Below, one piece after another: positions 35,279 through 44,364 of a DNA stretch of 64,000 bases (within the stretch, counting starts at the first letter, position 1; each line of letters starts with the position of its first letter). Source of the DNA: Meridianimaribacter flavus (GTDB taxonomy: Bacteria; Bacteroidota; Bacteroidia; Flavobacteriales; Flavobacteriaceae); assembly GCF_004366715.1 (NCBI RefSeq), contig NZ_SOQZ01000004.1:186001-250000 (forward strand), written 5' to 3'. A model generated the notes under the pieces. That model was not told where the DNA came from, did no database searches, and saw only the letters and a program-made list of their open reading frames with translations. Both the position numbers and the translations under genes were made by a program.

Positions 35279-38200
35279 TTTGATGCTCTTTTAAGTTGAA
35301 CTTCGGCTTTCAAGCTATATAAAACTGGCACAACAAATAAGGTGATTAAAGCTATTAACATTCCACCGAAACTCGGTATTGCCATAGGAATCATAATATC
35401 ACTACCTCGTCCTGTTGATGTGAGTACAGGCAAGAGTGCTAAAATGGTTGTTGCTGTAGTCATTAAACACGGTCTAATACGTTTTTCACCTGCTTCTACA
35501 ATAGAGGCTCTAATTTCCTTTTTTGTTTCTGGTGAATTTCTGTCAAATGTTTGTGTTAAATAGGTTGCCATTACTACTCCGTCATCGGTTGCTATACCAA
35601 ATAGAGCAATGAAGCCTACCCAAACAGCTACACTTAAATTAATGGTGTGCATTTGGAATAAATCACGTAGGTTTTCACCAAAGACACTGAAGTTTAAAAA
35701 CCACGATTGTCCGTATAACCATATCATTAAAAAGCCACCTGCAAAAGCTACTGCAATCCCTGTAAAAACCATTAAGGATGTACCCACCGAACGGAATTGG
35801 AAATACAGAATTAAGAAGATGATAGCCAATGCTAATGGTACAACTACCGATAAGGTTTTTTCGGCACGTAATTGGTTTTCGTAAGTTCCTGTAAATTGAT
35901 AGTTAATGCCTTTTGGAACTATTAATTCGCCTGCATCAATCTTACTTTGTATCATGGCTTGTGCATTTTCTACTACATTTACTTCTGCATAGCCATCCAT
36001 TTTATCAAACAACACATAGCCTACTAAAAAGGTGTCTTCACTTTTAATGACTTGTGGCCCTTGCTCGTAACGAATGGTTGCCAATTCGCTTAAAGGTACA
36101 GGACTACCTTTTTCAACAGGCACGTAAATTTGCTGTAAATCGGTTGGGTTGGCTCTTAATTCTCTTGGGTAGCGCACACGAACGCCATAACGCTCACGAC
36201 CTTCCACGGTTTGGGTTAAGGACATACCACCAACAGCTACTTTTAATACGTTTTGCACCTCTTCAATACTTACACCATAACGTGCAATTTTTTCTCTATC
36301 AATATCAATTAGCAAATACGGTTTACCCACAATACGGTCTGCAAAAACGGCTTCATCCTTTACACCTTCAGCTTCTTTTAAAATGGTTTCTAACTGCATT
36401 CCAAAAGCTTCAATTTCTTTTAAATCTTGCCCTTTTATTTTGATTCCCATTGGTGCACGCATTCCTGTTTGTAGCATTACCAATCGGGTTTCAATAGGTT
36501 GTAGTTTTGGTGCTGATGTGACGCCTGGTAATTTGGTGACTTTTACAATTTCGTTCCAAATATCGTCTGGTGATTGTATTTCTGGTCGCCAGTTTCGGTA
36601 AAACTCGCCATCATCGTCTGGGATTAATTGTTCTTTTACATTTAGAGATTGCCACGCTTCACGTTGTTCCGCTCGCAATGACATTCCGTTTTTTAATACA
36701 TACTCACCATCATTGTTGACCTTATAGCGTTGACGCCCTCCTTTATCATTCAGCATATATTCAGGTTTGTATTGAATGATGTTTTCATACATTGATAATG
36801 GTGCAGGATCTAAAGCTGATTCTGTTCTTCCTGCTTTACCCACAACGGTTTCAATCTCTGGAATACTGGCTACTGCCATATCCAATTGCTGTAAAACGCG
36901 CTTATTTTCTTCTACTCCAGAGTGTGGCATTGAAGTTGGCATTAATAGAAAAGAACCTTCGTTTAAGGATGGCATAAACTCTTTACCTGTGTTTTTCATT
37001 ATGAAAAAGCCTGCTATGACAATTGCTGTAGGTATGGAAAGAAATAATAATTTATTGTCTAAACACCATCTTAAAATACGTGTGTAGTATTTAATGAATA
37101 ATCCAAATACACCTAACAAGCCAAAACAAATAATAGCTACAAAAATGAGGTTTAAGAAGATGCTTTCGTTTACTCCTAACGGTCGCCAATATTCTGCTAA
37201 TAAGAATACAATTGCCGAAGCAGAAATGATGATGTTGGCAAAGTTTGCTTGTTTATCTGAAATCTTGTTTTGAAGATTTAATAAAGCTGTGACACCAAAA
37301 GCGATGAGTATGACACCTAACCAATATCCATAAATTATTGCTGCTATTCCTAATACTATTAAAACACCGTTTAAAGCATATTTAAAATGTTTTTGAATGC
37401 TCTTTTTTCGGAATAAAAAGGCCGCAAACGGTGGTATTAGAAATAAGGCTACAATTATGGACGCTGTTAAAGCAAAGGTTTTAGTAAATGCTAATGGTCT
37501 AAATAGTTTTCCTTCTGCACCAATCATTGTAAATACAGGAATAAAACTGATAATGGTTGTCATTACTGCGGTTACGATTGCACCAGATACTTCTGCTGTT
37601 GCGTTGTAAACGACTGTGTTTATTGGTAATTTGTTTTCGTTTTCGTCTAAATGCCTTACGATGTTTTCTGAAAGTATGACACCAACATCTACCATTGTAC
37701 CAATAGCAATAGCAATGCCTGATAGTGCTACAATATTGGCATCGACACCAAAGAGCTTCATTGCTATAAATACCATTAACACCGCAACAGGTAATAGCCC
37801 TGAAATCAATACGGAAGCACGAAGATTAAATACCATTATGATAATGACCAAAATGGTAATGAGTATTTCTAAAGTTAAGGCTTCATTGAGTGTACCCAAT
37901 GTTTCTTGAATCAATTCTGTACGGTCGTAAAATGGTACTATAGTTACTTGTGATGTTCTACCATCTGCCAACGTTTTTGTAGGTAGTCCTGCGCTTAATT
38001 CGTTTATTTTGGCTTTTACATTATTAATCACTTCCATTGGGTTAGCGCCATAACGTGCTACTACAACACCACCAACCACTTCTGCACCTTCTTTGTCTAA
38101 AATTCCACGTCTTGTTGCAGGACCTAAAGACACTTTTGCCACATCTTTAATTTTGATAGCTGTGTAATCTTCTGAAGTTACAACTGCATTTTCGATGTCT

Positions 38201-38976
38201 GCTATGGATTTCACATAACCCAAACCACGTACCAGATATTCGGCTTGATTGATTTCTAAAGTCTGTGCTCCAATATCTCGGTTACTTTCTTTAACTGCTT
38301 TTACAATATGGTGCAAGCCAATATTATATTGACGCATTAACTCTGGGTTTACATCAACTTGATATTCTTGCACGTAACCACCAATAGATGCAACTTCAGA
38401 TACACCACTTGCAGATGACAATGCATATTTTACATAGTAATCTTGAATACTACGTAATTCGTGCAAATCCCAACCACCCGTTACATTTCCATTTTCATCA
38501 CGACCTTCGAGTGTGTACCAAAATATTTGACCTAATCCTGTAGCATCTGGTCCCAAAGCAGGATTAACACCATCAGGTAATAAACCACTTGGTAAGGAAT
38601 TTAGTTTTTCGAGAATGCGACTTCGACTCCAGTAAAACTCTATATCTTCTTCAAAAATGATGTAGATACTGGAAAAGCCAAACATAGACGAGCTACGAAT
38701 GGTTTTTACTCCAGGAATACCCAATAATGATGTGGTTAATGGATAGGTAATTTGGTCTTCTATATCTTGTGGTGAGCGACCATCCCATTTGGTAAAAACG
38801 ATTTGTTGGTTTTCGCCTATATCTGGTATGGCATCTACAGCAACTGGATTACTTGGTAAGAAACCAGTATCCCTATTGAAAGGTGCATTAACCGTTCCCC
38901 ATCCTACAAAAAGGACGAGTAGCAGAACTGCAACGAGTTTATTTTCTATTAAAAATTTGATGCTTTTATTGAGCAT
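35275..38976 (-). CDS. cusA: CusA-type Cu(I)/Ag(I) RND pump
   Basis: A 1233-residue heavy-metal RND pump. It shows the N-terminal TM1, porter domains, IAIAIGTMVDVGVILSEN in TM4 (the HME4 pattern of monovalent-metal pumps) and methionines near the putative binding site (FLLMPTSMPHSG). A segment of about 95 residues (about 530-625) adds three or so extra hydrophobic helices between TM6 and TM7, so the protein is about 190 residues longer than E. coli CusA. It exports Cu(I)/Ag(I) to the outside with the cusC channel and the cusB adaptor. Confidence 0.92.
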   Translation of the reverse strand: MLNKSIKFLIENKLVAVLLLVLFVGWGTVNAPFNRDTGFLPSNPVAVDAIPDIGENQQIVFTKWDGRSPQDIEDQITYPLTTSLLGIPGVKTIRSSSMFGFSSIYIIFEEDIEFYWSRSRILEKLNSLPSGLLPDGVNPALGPDATGLGQIFWYTLEGRDENGNVTGGWDLHELRSIQDYYVKYALSSASGVSEVASIGGYVQEYQVDVNPELMRQYNIGLHHIVKAVKESNRDIGAQTLEINQAEYLVRGLGYVKSIADIENAVVTSEDYTAIKIKDVAKVSLGPATRRGILDKEGAEVVGGVVVARYGANPMEVINNVKAKINELSAGLPTKTLADGRTSQVTIVPFYDRTELIQETLGTLNEALTLEILITILVIIIMVFNLRASVLISGLLPVAVLMVFIAMKLFGVDANIVALSGIAIAIGTMVDVGVILSENIVRHLDENENKLPINTVVYNATAEVSGAIVTAVMTTIISFIPVFTMIGAEGKLFRPLAFTKTFALTASIIVALFLIPPFAAFLFRKKSIQKHFKYALNGVLIVLGIAAIIYGYWLGVILIAFGVTALLNLQNKISDKQANFANIIISASAIVFLLAEYWRPLGVNESIFLNLIFVAIICFGLLGVFGLFIKYYTRILRWCLDNKLLFLSIPTAIVIAGFFIMKNTGKEFMPSLNEGSFLLMPTSMPHSGVEENKRVLQQLDMAVASIPEIETVVGKAGRTESALDPAPLSMYENIIQYKPEYMLNDKGGRQRYKVNNDGEYVLKNGMSLRAEQREAWQSLNVKEQLIPDDDGEFYRNWRPEIQSPDDIWNEIVKVTKLPGVTSAPKLQPIETRLVMLQTGMRAPMGIKIKGQDLKEIEAFGMQLETILKEAEGVKDEAVFADRIVGKPYLLIDIDREKIARYGVSIEEVQNVLKVAVGGMSLTQTVEGRERYGVRVRYPRELRANPTDLQQIYVPVEKGSPVPLSELATIRYEQGPQVIKSEDTFLVGYVLFDKMDGYAEVNVVENAQAMIQSKIDAGELIVPKGINYQFTGTYENQLRAEKTLSVVVPLALAIIFLILYFQFRSVGTSLMVFTGIAVAFAGGFLMIWLYGQSWFLNFSVFGENLRDLFQMHTINLSVAVWVGFIALFGIATDDGVVMATYLTQTFDRNSPETKKEIRASIVEAGEKRIRPCLMTTATTILALLPVLTSTGRGSDIMIPMAIPSFGGMLIALITLFVVPVLYSLKAEVQLKRASK

Positions 38977-39085
38977 TGGCTTTGATTATTAAACAGTTAG
39001 ACATTGGTGTAAGAAAAACACCGAATACAGCAAATTATCCTTACGACATTGCAGTCATAGGATAAAAAAGTCTATTGTTTAAAAA

Positions 39086-39499
39086 TCAAATTAAGTATGT
39101 TTCGTCAATCTTGTAGAGTTGCCTTATGACGAGTGGCGGTTTATATTCTTCGTAAGTAGAAACGTTATTTTCTAAACCTTCAAAAAGGTTAATGTAAGTG
39201 TAAACAAATGAAGCCAAAAATACTTGTTGTTCAAATGTGATTTTGTCAACTTGCAATTGTAATTCGTCTTGACCTTCAATTGCTAATTGTTTATCATCAC
39301 AACAATTTTTCTTGGTAATAGAACATCCTTCGGTTGAAGGCTTTTCCATTTCCATTCCGCACCCTTTGGCTTTATGAAAAATAGCAGTTTCTACTAACGT
39401 ATCTCCGCAATAATGCATATTCACAGTAAATGACATTGTAGAGAATAACACTACAAAAGCCATTGCGAAAGCCATTATTTTATGCAATACTTTTTTCAT
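39086..39499 (-). CDS. HYC_CC_PP family small secreted protein
   Basis: A 137-residue protein starting at ATG (MKKVLHKIMAFAMAFVVLFS); a TTG ten codons upstream is unlikely because the -7 box lies there. After the signal peptide it has MHYCGD, then KNCCDDK and, near the end, the KPPLVIRQLYK segment, which together define HYC_CC_PP proteins. They occur next to metal-efflux genes and probably bind metal through the cysteines. It sits between the zinc ATPase and cusA genes. Confidence 0.83.
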   Translation of the reverse strand: MKKVLHKIMAFAMAFVVLFSTMSFTVNMHYCGDTLVETAIFHKAKGCGMEMEKPSTEGCSITKKNCCDDKQLAIEGQDELQLQVDKITFEQQVFLASFVYTYINLFEGLENNVSTYEEYKPPLVIRQLYKIDETYLI

Positions 39500-39507
39500 T
39501 GTAATTG

Positions 39508-39515
39508 CAAAGTTA
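39508..39515 (-). promoter_or_regulatory. -7 box TAACTTTG for the HYC_CC_PP gene
   Basis: On the minus strand TAACTTTG fits TAnnTTTG and sits 8 bases before the ATG, implying a very short leader. It could drive the cusA-cusC-oxidase part of the block. No -33 TTG is seen at the usual spacing. Confidence 0.4.
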
Positions 39516-39559
39516 CGAAATTTTAACAAATACTTATTTAATTAACAGAAGTTTAATGC

Positions 39560-41512
39560 TCAACTCCATTTCATTTTCTGTAACCTTACCGCATTTAGAA
39601 TTGCTAATAAAGCCACGCCTACGTCTGCAAATACAGCTTCCCACATTGTTGCCAAACCTCCTGCTCCCAAAATCAGTACAATTACTTTAATACCAAAAGC
39701 CAAAATGATATTCTGCCATACAATTTTTCGAGTGGAACTGCCTATTTTAATAGCTCTCACTACTTTTGAAGGTTGGTCGGTTTGAATGATAACATCGGCT
39801 GTTTCTATGGCTACATCGCTACCTAATCCGCCCATTGCTATACCTACATCACTTGCTGCTAAAACAGGTGCATCATTAATACCATCACCAATGAAGGCTA
39901 CTTTATTTTGTGGATTTTTCTTTAATGCTTCAACTTCATTTAATTTATCCTCTGGCAATAAACCTCCCTTGGCATTTTCTATTTTTAAATCCTTTGCCAC
40001 TTGTTGAGTTATGGAATCTTTATCTCCTGAAAGCATCATTATTTTTTTAATCCCTACCCTATGTAAACTTGATATGGTTTCTTTAGCATCCTCCTTTAAT
40101 TCGTCCGCAATTACCACATAACCTGCAAAAACATTATCAATAGCTACCAAGACAATAGATTCCACGATAGATTCAGTTTCATTAGGCACTTCTATATTAT
40201 TGGATACCATTAAAGCCTTATTTCCAACCAAAACTTCTTTACCTTTTACCATACCTTTTAACCCTTTTCCTGCAACTTCAGAAACCTTATTTGCTTCAAA
40301 ATTGTTGGTTCCTTTCTGGTATTCCATAATAGCTTTAGCAATAGGATGTGTAGATTGCTCTTCCATTGCCATTAGATAGTTCATAAATTCTTCTTCATCC
40401 CAATCAAAGGTCTTAATGCTTTTGATTTTGAAAACTCCTTTGGTTACCGTTCCTGTTTTGTCCATTACCAAAGTATTTATCTTGGTCATTGCATCTAAAA
40501 ATGAAGCACCTTTAAATAATATTCCATTTTTTGAAGCTGCTCCCAATCCACCGAAATATCCTAATGGAATTGAAATCACTAACGCACAAGGACAAGATAT
40601 TACCAGGAAAATTAATGCTCTGTATAACCAATCTCTAAACACATAATCATCTACAAAAAAGTATGGTATAAAAGTTACACCAATAGCTAAAAACACTACA
40701 ATTGGTGTGTAGATACGAGCAAACTGTCTGATGAATAATTCTGTTTTAGACTTACGAGCTGTAGCATTTTGAACCAAGTCTAATATTCTCGCAATAGAAC
40801 TATCTTCAAAGGTGTTGGTTACCTCAACTTCAACAACACTTTCTAAATTGATACTACCTGCGTAAACCTTTGCATCTTTCTGAATAGAATCTGGTTTGCT
40901 TTCGCCTGTTAATGCTGCGGTGTTTAGAGATGCTTTTTCGGATAATAAAATACCATCCAATGGAATTTTTTCACCTACTCGAATTTGTATTTTCTCGCCA
41001 ATATTTACAGCTTCTGGCGACACACTTATATAATCACCATCACGAAATACATTAGCTTCTTTTGGTCGAACATCTAATAAGGCTTTAATATTTCCTTTTG
41101 CTCTATTAACTGCTGCGTTTTGAAATAATTCTCCTACTGCATAAAATAGCATTACTGCAACACCTTCGGGATATTCGCCAATGATAAACGCACCAATGGT
41201 GGCAATAGACATTAAAAAGAACTCGGTAAAAACATCGCCTTTTATAAGACTTTTCCATCCTTCTTTAATTACAGGAAATCCAACTGGAATATATGCTAAA
41301 GTGTACCAAACTACTCGAATCAATCCTTCAAATTGAGGAATCGCATCAAAATAATCTACAGCGATACCTACCATTAACATAACAAAACTTATAATAGCAG
41401 GAATGTATGTCTTGAATGCACTTCCATCTCCGTGGTCGTGACCATCATCGTGAGAATGTTGTTCTTCTGAATTTGGTTTTAAATCTCTTAAATTGACTTT
41501 CTTTTTTTTCAT
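39560..41512 (-). CDS. zntA: P1B-2 Zn/Cd/Pb-exporting ATPase
   Basis: A 650-residue ATPase without an HMA domain. Instead it has a short His/Asp-rich head (HSHDDGHDHGDG). It shows SCPCALVIS in TM6, DKTGT, TGESKP, GDGINDAPVL, a lysine in TM7 (FGIKVIVLIL) and DVG in TM8 (FADVGVALLAI). The CPC, K and DxG set marks the divalent zinc-type P1B-2 subgroup. It exports Zn(II)/Cd(II)/Pb(II) to the periplasm, where the CzcBCA pump can take over. It follows the GDCCVxC gene by 11 bases. Confidence 0.92.
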   Translation of the reverse strand: MKKKKVNLRDLKPNSEEQHSHDDGHDHGDGSAFKTYIPAIISFVMLMVGIAVDYFDAIPQFEGLIRVVWYTLAYIPVGFPVIKEGWKSLIKGDVFTEFFLMSIATIGAFIIGEYPEGVAVMLFYAVGELFQNAAVNRAKGNIKALLDVRPKEANVFRDGDYISVSPEAVNIGEKIQIRVGEKIPLDGILLSEKASLNTAALTGESKPDSIQKDAKVYAGSINLESVVEVEVTNTFEDSSIARILDLVQNATARKSKTELFIRQFARIYTPIVVFLAIGVTFIPYFFVDDYVFRDWLYRALIFLVISCPCALVISIPLGYFGGLGAASKNGILFKGASFLDAMTKINTLVMDKTGTVTKGVFKIKSIKTFDWDEEEFMNYLMAMEEQSTHPIAKAIMEYQKGTNNFEANKVSEVAGKGLKGMVKGKEVLVGNKALMVSNNIEVPNETESIVESIVLVAIDNVFAGYVVIADELKEDAKETISSLHRVGIKKIMMLSGDKDSITQQVAKDLKIENAKGGLLPEDKLNEVEALKKNPQNKVAFIGDGINDAPVLAASDVGIAMGGLGSDVAIETADVIIQTDQPSKVVRAIKIGSSTRKIVWQNIILAFGIKVIVLILGAGGLATMWEAVFADVGVALLAILNAVRLQKMKWS

Positions 41513-41523
41513 TTAGTTTTGTT

Positions 41524-41730
41524 TTAGCAACAACTTTTGTTTTGTTGAATTGGTGGACAAGGAACTGTACCATAAGAACAATACACACAACAATCTCCTT
41601 CGATTGGTTTCAAAACCGTTTTACAATGCTCACACTCGTAAAAGAATTGACAAGCGTTAGTTGGCATATCTTCTTTCTTTTTATGACCACAGGTTGGGCA
41701 AGTGATTTCCGATTTTAATATAGTTTGCAT
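41524..41730 (-). CDS. GDCCVxC-domain small metal-binding protein
   Basis: A 68-residue cytoplasmic protein starting at ATG (MQTILKSEITCPTCGHKK). It has three cysteine clusters: CPTC, CEHC and GDCCVYCSYGTVPCPP, the last being the family signature, plus a CC tail. This small putative heavy-metal-binding family travels with MerTP genes. It is 5 bases after the merTP stop. Its exact role is unknown. Confidence 0.83.
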   Translation of the reverse strand: MQTILKSEITCPTCGHKKKEDMPTNACQFFYECEHCKTVLKPIEGDCCVYCSYGTVPCPPIQQNKSCC

Positions 41731-41735
41731 CAATT

Positions 41736-42323
41736 TTAATTTTTATCAGTTACTTTATAACCCGTAGAATTAATTGCTTTCTCAATTTCTAATTCATTAG
41801 TTTTAGTTTGGTCATACTCAATGATTGCGTTACCATTCTTGTATGATGTTTTTGAGTTTACAATTCCGTTAAGTTTATTTACTTCGTGGTTTACGTGAGC
41901 TTCACAACTGGCACAAGTCATTCCACTTATTTTATACTCTGTTGTTTTGATATTTGATTTATCAACGATAACAATTTGTTTCTCTGAATTTGGATAAAAC
42001 ATACTTGAGTAGTATGGTAATGCCAACATCACTATTGCGAATACTGTTACAACTCCTAAAAAGGTTTTTGACTGAATAAATTTTGGTTTTTTATCCGTTT
42101 CACATTCACAGTCGATTTCTTTTTCTGGTTTTAATTTTTGATACCAAGCAAAGAGAAGAACTAATATAGTTAGCCCTATTAAGTAAGGTCTAAATGGTTC
42201 TATCCAAGAAAAAGTTGAAGCTACACCACTTGTACCTGCAATTAATGCCAAAACAGGTGTGATGCAACACAATGAAGCTGTGATTGCTGTTAGGATACTT
42301 GTAACCGCTAATTTATTTTTCAT
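41736..42323 (-). CDS. merTP: MerTP-type mercuric transport protein
   Basis: A 195-residue fusion of MerT and MerP. There are three hydrophobic helices; the first contains LCCITPVLAL with the vicinal cysteines that bind Hg(II). A CECE-bearing loop (KEIDCECETDKKP) follows, and the C-terminal HMA domain has GMTCASCEAHV. Such proteins import Hg(II) for reduction by MerA. Neither merA nor merR is present here, so the real substrate may differ. Its start overlaps the DUF3703 stop by 4 bases. Confidence 0.87.
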   Translation of the reverse strand: MKNKLAVTSILTAITASLCCITPVLALIAGTSGVASTFSWIEPFRPYLIGLTILVLLFAWYQKLKPEKEIDCECETDKKPKFIQSKTFLGVVTVFAIVMLALPYYSSMFYPNSEKQIVIVDKSNIKTTEYKISGMTCASCEAHVNHEVNKLNGIVNSKTSYKNGNAIIEYDQTKTNELEIEKAINSTGYKVTDKN

Positions 42324-42682
42324 TCTATATATAATAATTTTTCAATGTCATTTGGAATAGGCATACGTTTTAATGGTGGTACGTTTGCGCCACCTGTGTT
42401 ACCAAGAGGAACGTGATTTATAAATGATTTCCAGCCACCAACAAGCAATCTAATAATTTGACCGAATACTTCTTTAGTATCTTTTTGTCTAAATCCAAAC
42501 TTTAGCATTAGCCAATGTGAATAGGTATGCTCTATAGGATAAGATTGTCCTATTATATGACTACGTTCTAAATGATACCAAGCATTGCTAAAATGCTTAT
42601 TTTCTAAACAGAAACTGTATAGTTTTAATTCTTCGTTATACGCCTGTTTCAGATGTTTAGGTATTTTAGTATTAAACTTCAT
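42320..42682 (-). CDS. DUF3703 protein
   Basis: A 120-residue soluble protein starting at ATG (MKFNTKIPKHLKQAY); the TTG fourteen codons upstream is not credible. WYHLERSHIIGQSYPIEHTYSHWLML and NTGGANVPPLKRMPIP identify DUF3703. The family is a regular neighbour of MerTP and GDCCVxC genes in Bacteroidota. Its function is unknown; the histidines could bind metal. Confidence 0.84.
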   Translation of the reverse strand: MKFNTKIPKHLKQAYNEELKLYSFCLENKHFSNAWYHLERSHIIGQSYPIEHTYSHWLMLKFGFRQKDTKEVFGQIIRLLVGGWKSFINHVPLGNTGGANVPPLKRMPIPNDIEKLLYIE

Positions 42683-42738
42683 ATCCACTAATTTTGGATA
42701 AATGTACTTTAATAGTAAGTGCAATGGAAGTGCAATTA

Positions 42739-43152
42739 TTAGCCACTACACTTATCGCAAATACCTTTTACCACCAAATTTACATTCTCTGACACAAAAC
42801 CATCAGGTACTTTAATTTGCGGTATTTTATGTTCTGTTAGGCAAATCGTTTCATTGCAATTGTTACAATGGAAATGTAAGTGTAAATCGGTTTTTATATC
42901 ACAATTACATCCCTTTTCGCATAACGCATATTTTGTTATCCCTGTGCCATCGTCTATTTGATGTACAATATCATTTTCCTCAAAAGTTTTTATTGTTCTG
43001 TAAAGCGTTGTTCTATCTGCTTTTCCAAAAGCATTTTCAATATCACTTAAGGTTACTGCAACATTCTTTTCCGCAAGAAACTTATAAATTAGCAACCGCA
43101 TTGCTGTTACGCGAATATCTTTTGACTCTAATACTTGTTCTATCGTTTCCAT
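42739..43152 (-). CDS. Fur-family metal regulator
   Basis: A 137-residue regulator with an N-terminal winged helix (RVTAMRLLIYKFLAEKN, DRTTLYRTIKTFEENDIVHQI) and a C-terminal domain with HLHFHCNNCNETICL and CDKC. These provide the regulatory histidines and the structural CxxC pairs. It is Zur- or Fur-like, and the neighbours (CzcBCA, ZntA, MerTP) argue for zinc or another divalent metal. It starts 2 bases after the CzcB stop, so it is in the operon it may control. Confidence 0.87.
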   Translation of the reverse strand: METIEQVLESKDIRVTAMRLLIYKFLAEKNVAVTLSDIENAFGKADRTTLYRTIKTFEENDIVHQIDDGTGITKYALCEKGCNCDIKTDLHLHFHCNNCNETICLTEHKIPQIKVPDGFVSENVNLVVKGICDKCSG

Positions 43153-43154
43153 AA

Positions 43155-44360
43155 TTAATGAGCGTGTTCTGCTTCTCCTTTTTTCATTTCTGCTATAAGG
43201 TAATACGCATTATTGTAAGCAAATTTGGTATTAGCGGATACTTCTTCTGAAAAAGTAACTTCAATCCAATCTCCATCTTTTTCTCCAGTTATTACTTCTA
43301 CAGGCTTAAAAGCCCAAATTTCACCTTCTTTTTCTATCGTAAAAACAAAAAATCTATCGCCATCTTTTACAATGGCACTTTCAGGCAATGCCTTTGTTAA
43401 AGCATTATCGGTTTGTATTCTTCCTTGAATGTACATACCTGGAATGAGATTACCTGATTTATTTTCTATTTCGGCGTGCACGTGAACCGCTTTAGGGTTG
43501 TCTTCAAAGGTTTTGCTTACCGAGTAAATCTCGGCCGTAAGTTCTGCATCTGGTATGGATTGCACACTAAAAGTTACCTTTTGCCCTTGTTTTACTTTAT
43601 AGACATCTTTTTCAAACACCATTAAATCTGCGTGCACGTGGTGTGTGTTTACAATCTCGAACAGTTCAGTTTGTGGTTCTACATATTGCCCTGTCTTAAC
43701 CTCGACTTTTTGCACAAAACCTTCAATGGGGCTTCGTAGCGGAATTTGTTGAGCGATACTCCCATTACGAACTGATGCTGTATTGATATTCAAAATTTTC
43801 AGTTGAGCTGCCAAACCATTTACTAATGCAGTTGAACCTTTGTATTCTGCTTCTGCCTTTTGGAAATTAGCACCAGATCCTACTCCTGCATCGTATAATT
43901 TTTTTTGGCGTTCGTAATTTTTCTTTAAAAGTTCGCTATTGCTATAAGCGTTTAGGTAATCGGTCTGTAAGGCTATAATATTTGGATGTGACAAATAAGC
44001 CACTACCTGACCTTTTTCAACTTTATCGCCTTCAATGACTTTTATGAATGTTACATTTGCTCCTATAACAGAAGTAATAGCAGCTTCGTTTTGGGGTGGT
44101 ACTTCCAATGTGCCGTTTGCCTCAACATAGCCACTCATATTGCGTAAGCCCAAGGTGTCTATTTTCATTTTTAAGGCATCAAACTGTTGCTGATTAAGCG
44201 TTACTTCGCCTTCTTCGTGGTGTTCTTCATTTTCACTGGTTTGTTCTGTTTTATCGTGAGAAAGTCCATCATTTTCTGAATGGTCTTTTTTATTGCCACA
44301 AGACACCATAAAAAGTGCTGCAAAAATGACTGCGATGTATTTGTATGCTGTTTTTTTCAT
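43155..44360 (-). CDS. czcB: CzcB-type RND adaptor lipoprotein
   Basis: A 401-residue adaptor starting at ATG (MKKTAYKYIAVIFAALFMVSC), with a lipobox cysteine; an upstream GTG is not credible because it lies inside the previous gene. It has a His/Glu-rich segment (HHEEGE), lipoyl half-motifs, a coiled-coil hairpin (LLKKNYERQKKLYDAGVGSGANFQKAEAEYKG) and a beta-barrel domain. It bridges the CzcA part and the outer channel of the fused pump encoded directly upstream. Confidence 0.87.
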   Translation of the reverse strand: MKKTAYKYIAVIFAALFMVSCGNKKDHSENDGLSHDKTEQTSENEEHHEEGEVTLNQQQFDALKMKIDTLGLRNMSGYVEANGTLEVPPQNEAAITSVIGANVTFIKVIEGDKVEKGQVVAYLSHPNIIALQTDYLNAYSNSELLKKNYERQKKLYDAGVGSGANFQKAEAEYKGSTALVNGLAAQLKILNINTASVRNGSIAQQIPLRSPIEGFVQKVEVKTGQYVEPQTELFEIVNTHHVHADLMVFEKDVYKVKQGQKVTFSVQSIPDAELTAEIYSVSKTFEDNPKAVHVHAEIENKSGNLIPGMYIQGRIQTDNALTKALPESAIVKDGDRFFVFTIEKEGEIWAFKPVEVITGEKDGDWIEVTFSEEVSANTKFAYNNAYYLIAEMKKGEAEHAH

Positions 44361-44364
44361 AATG

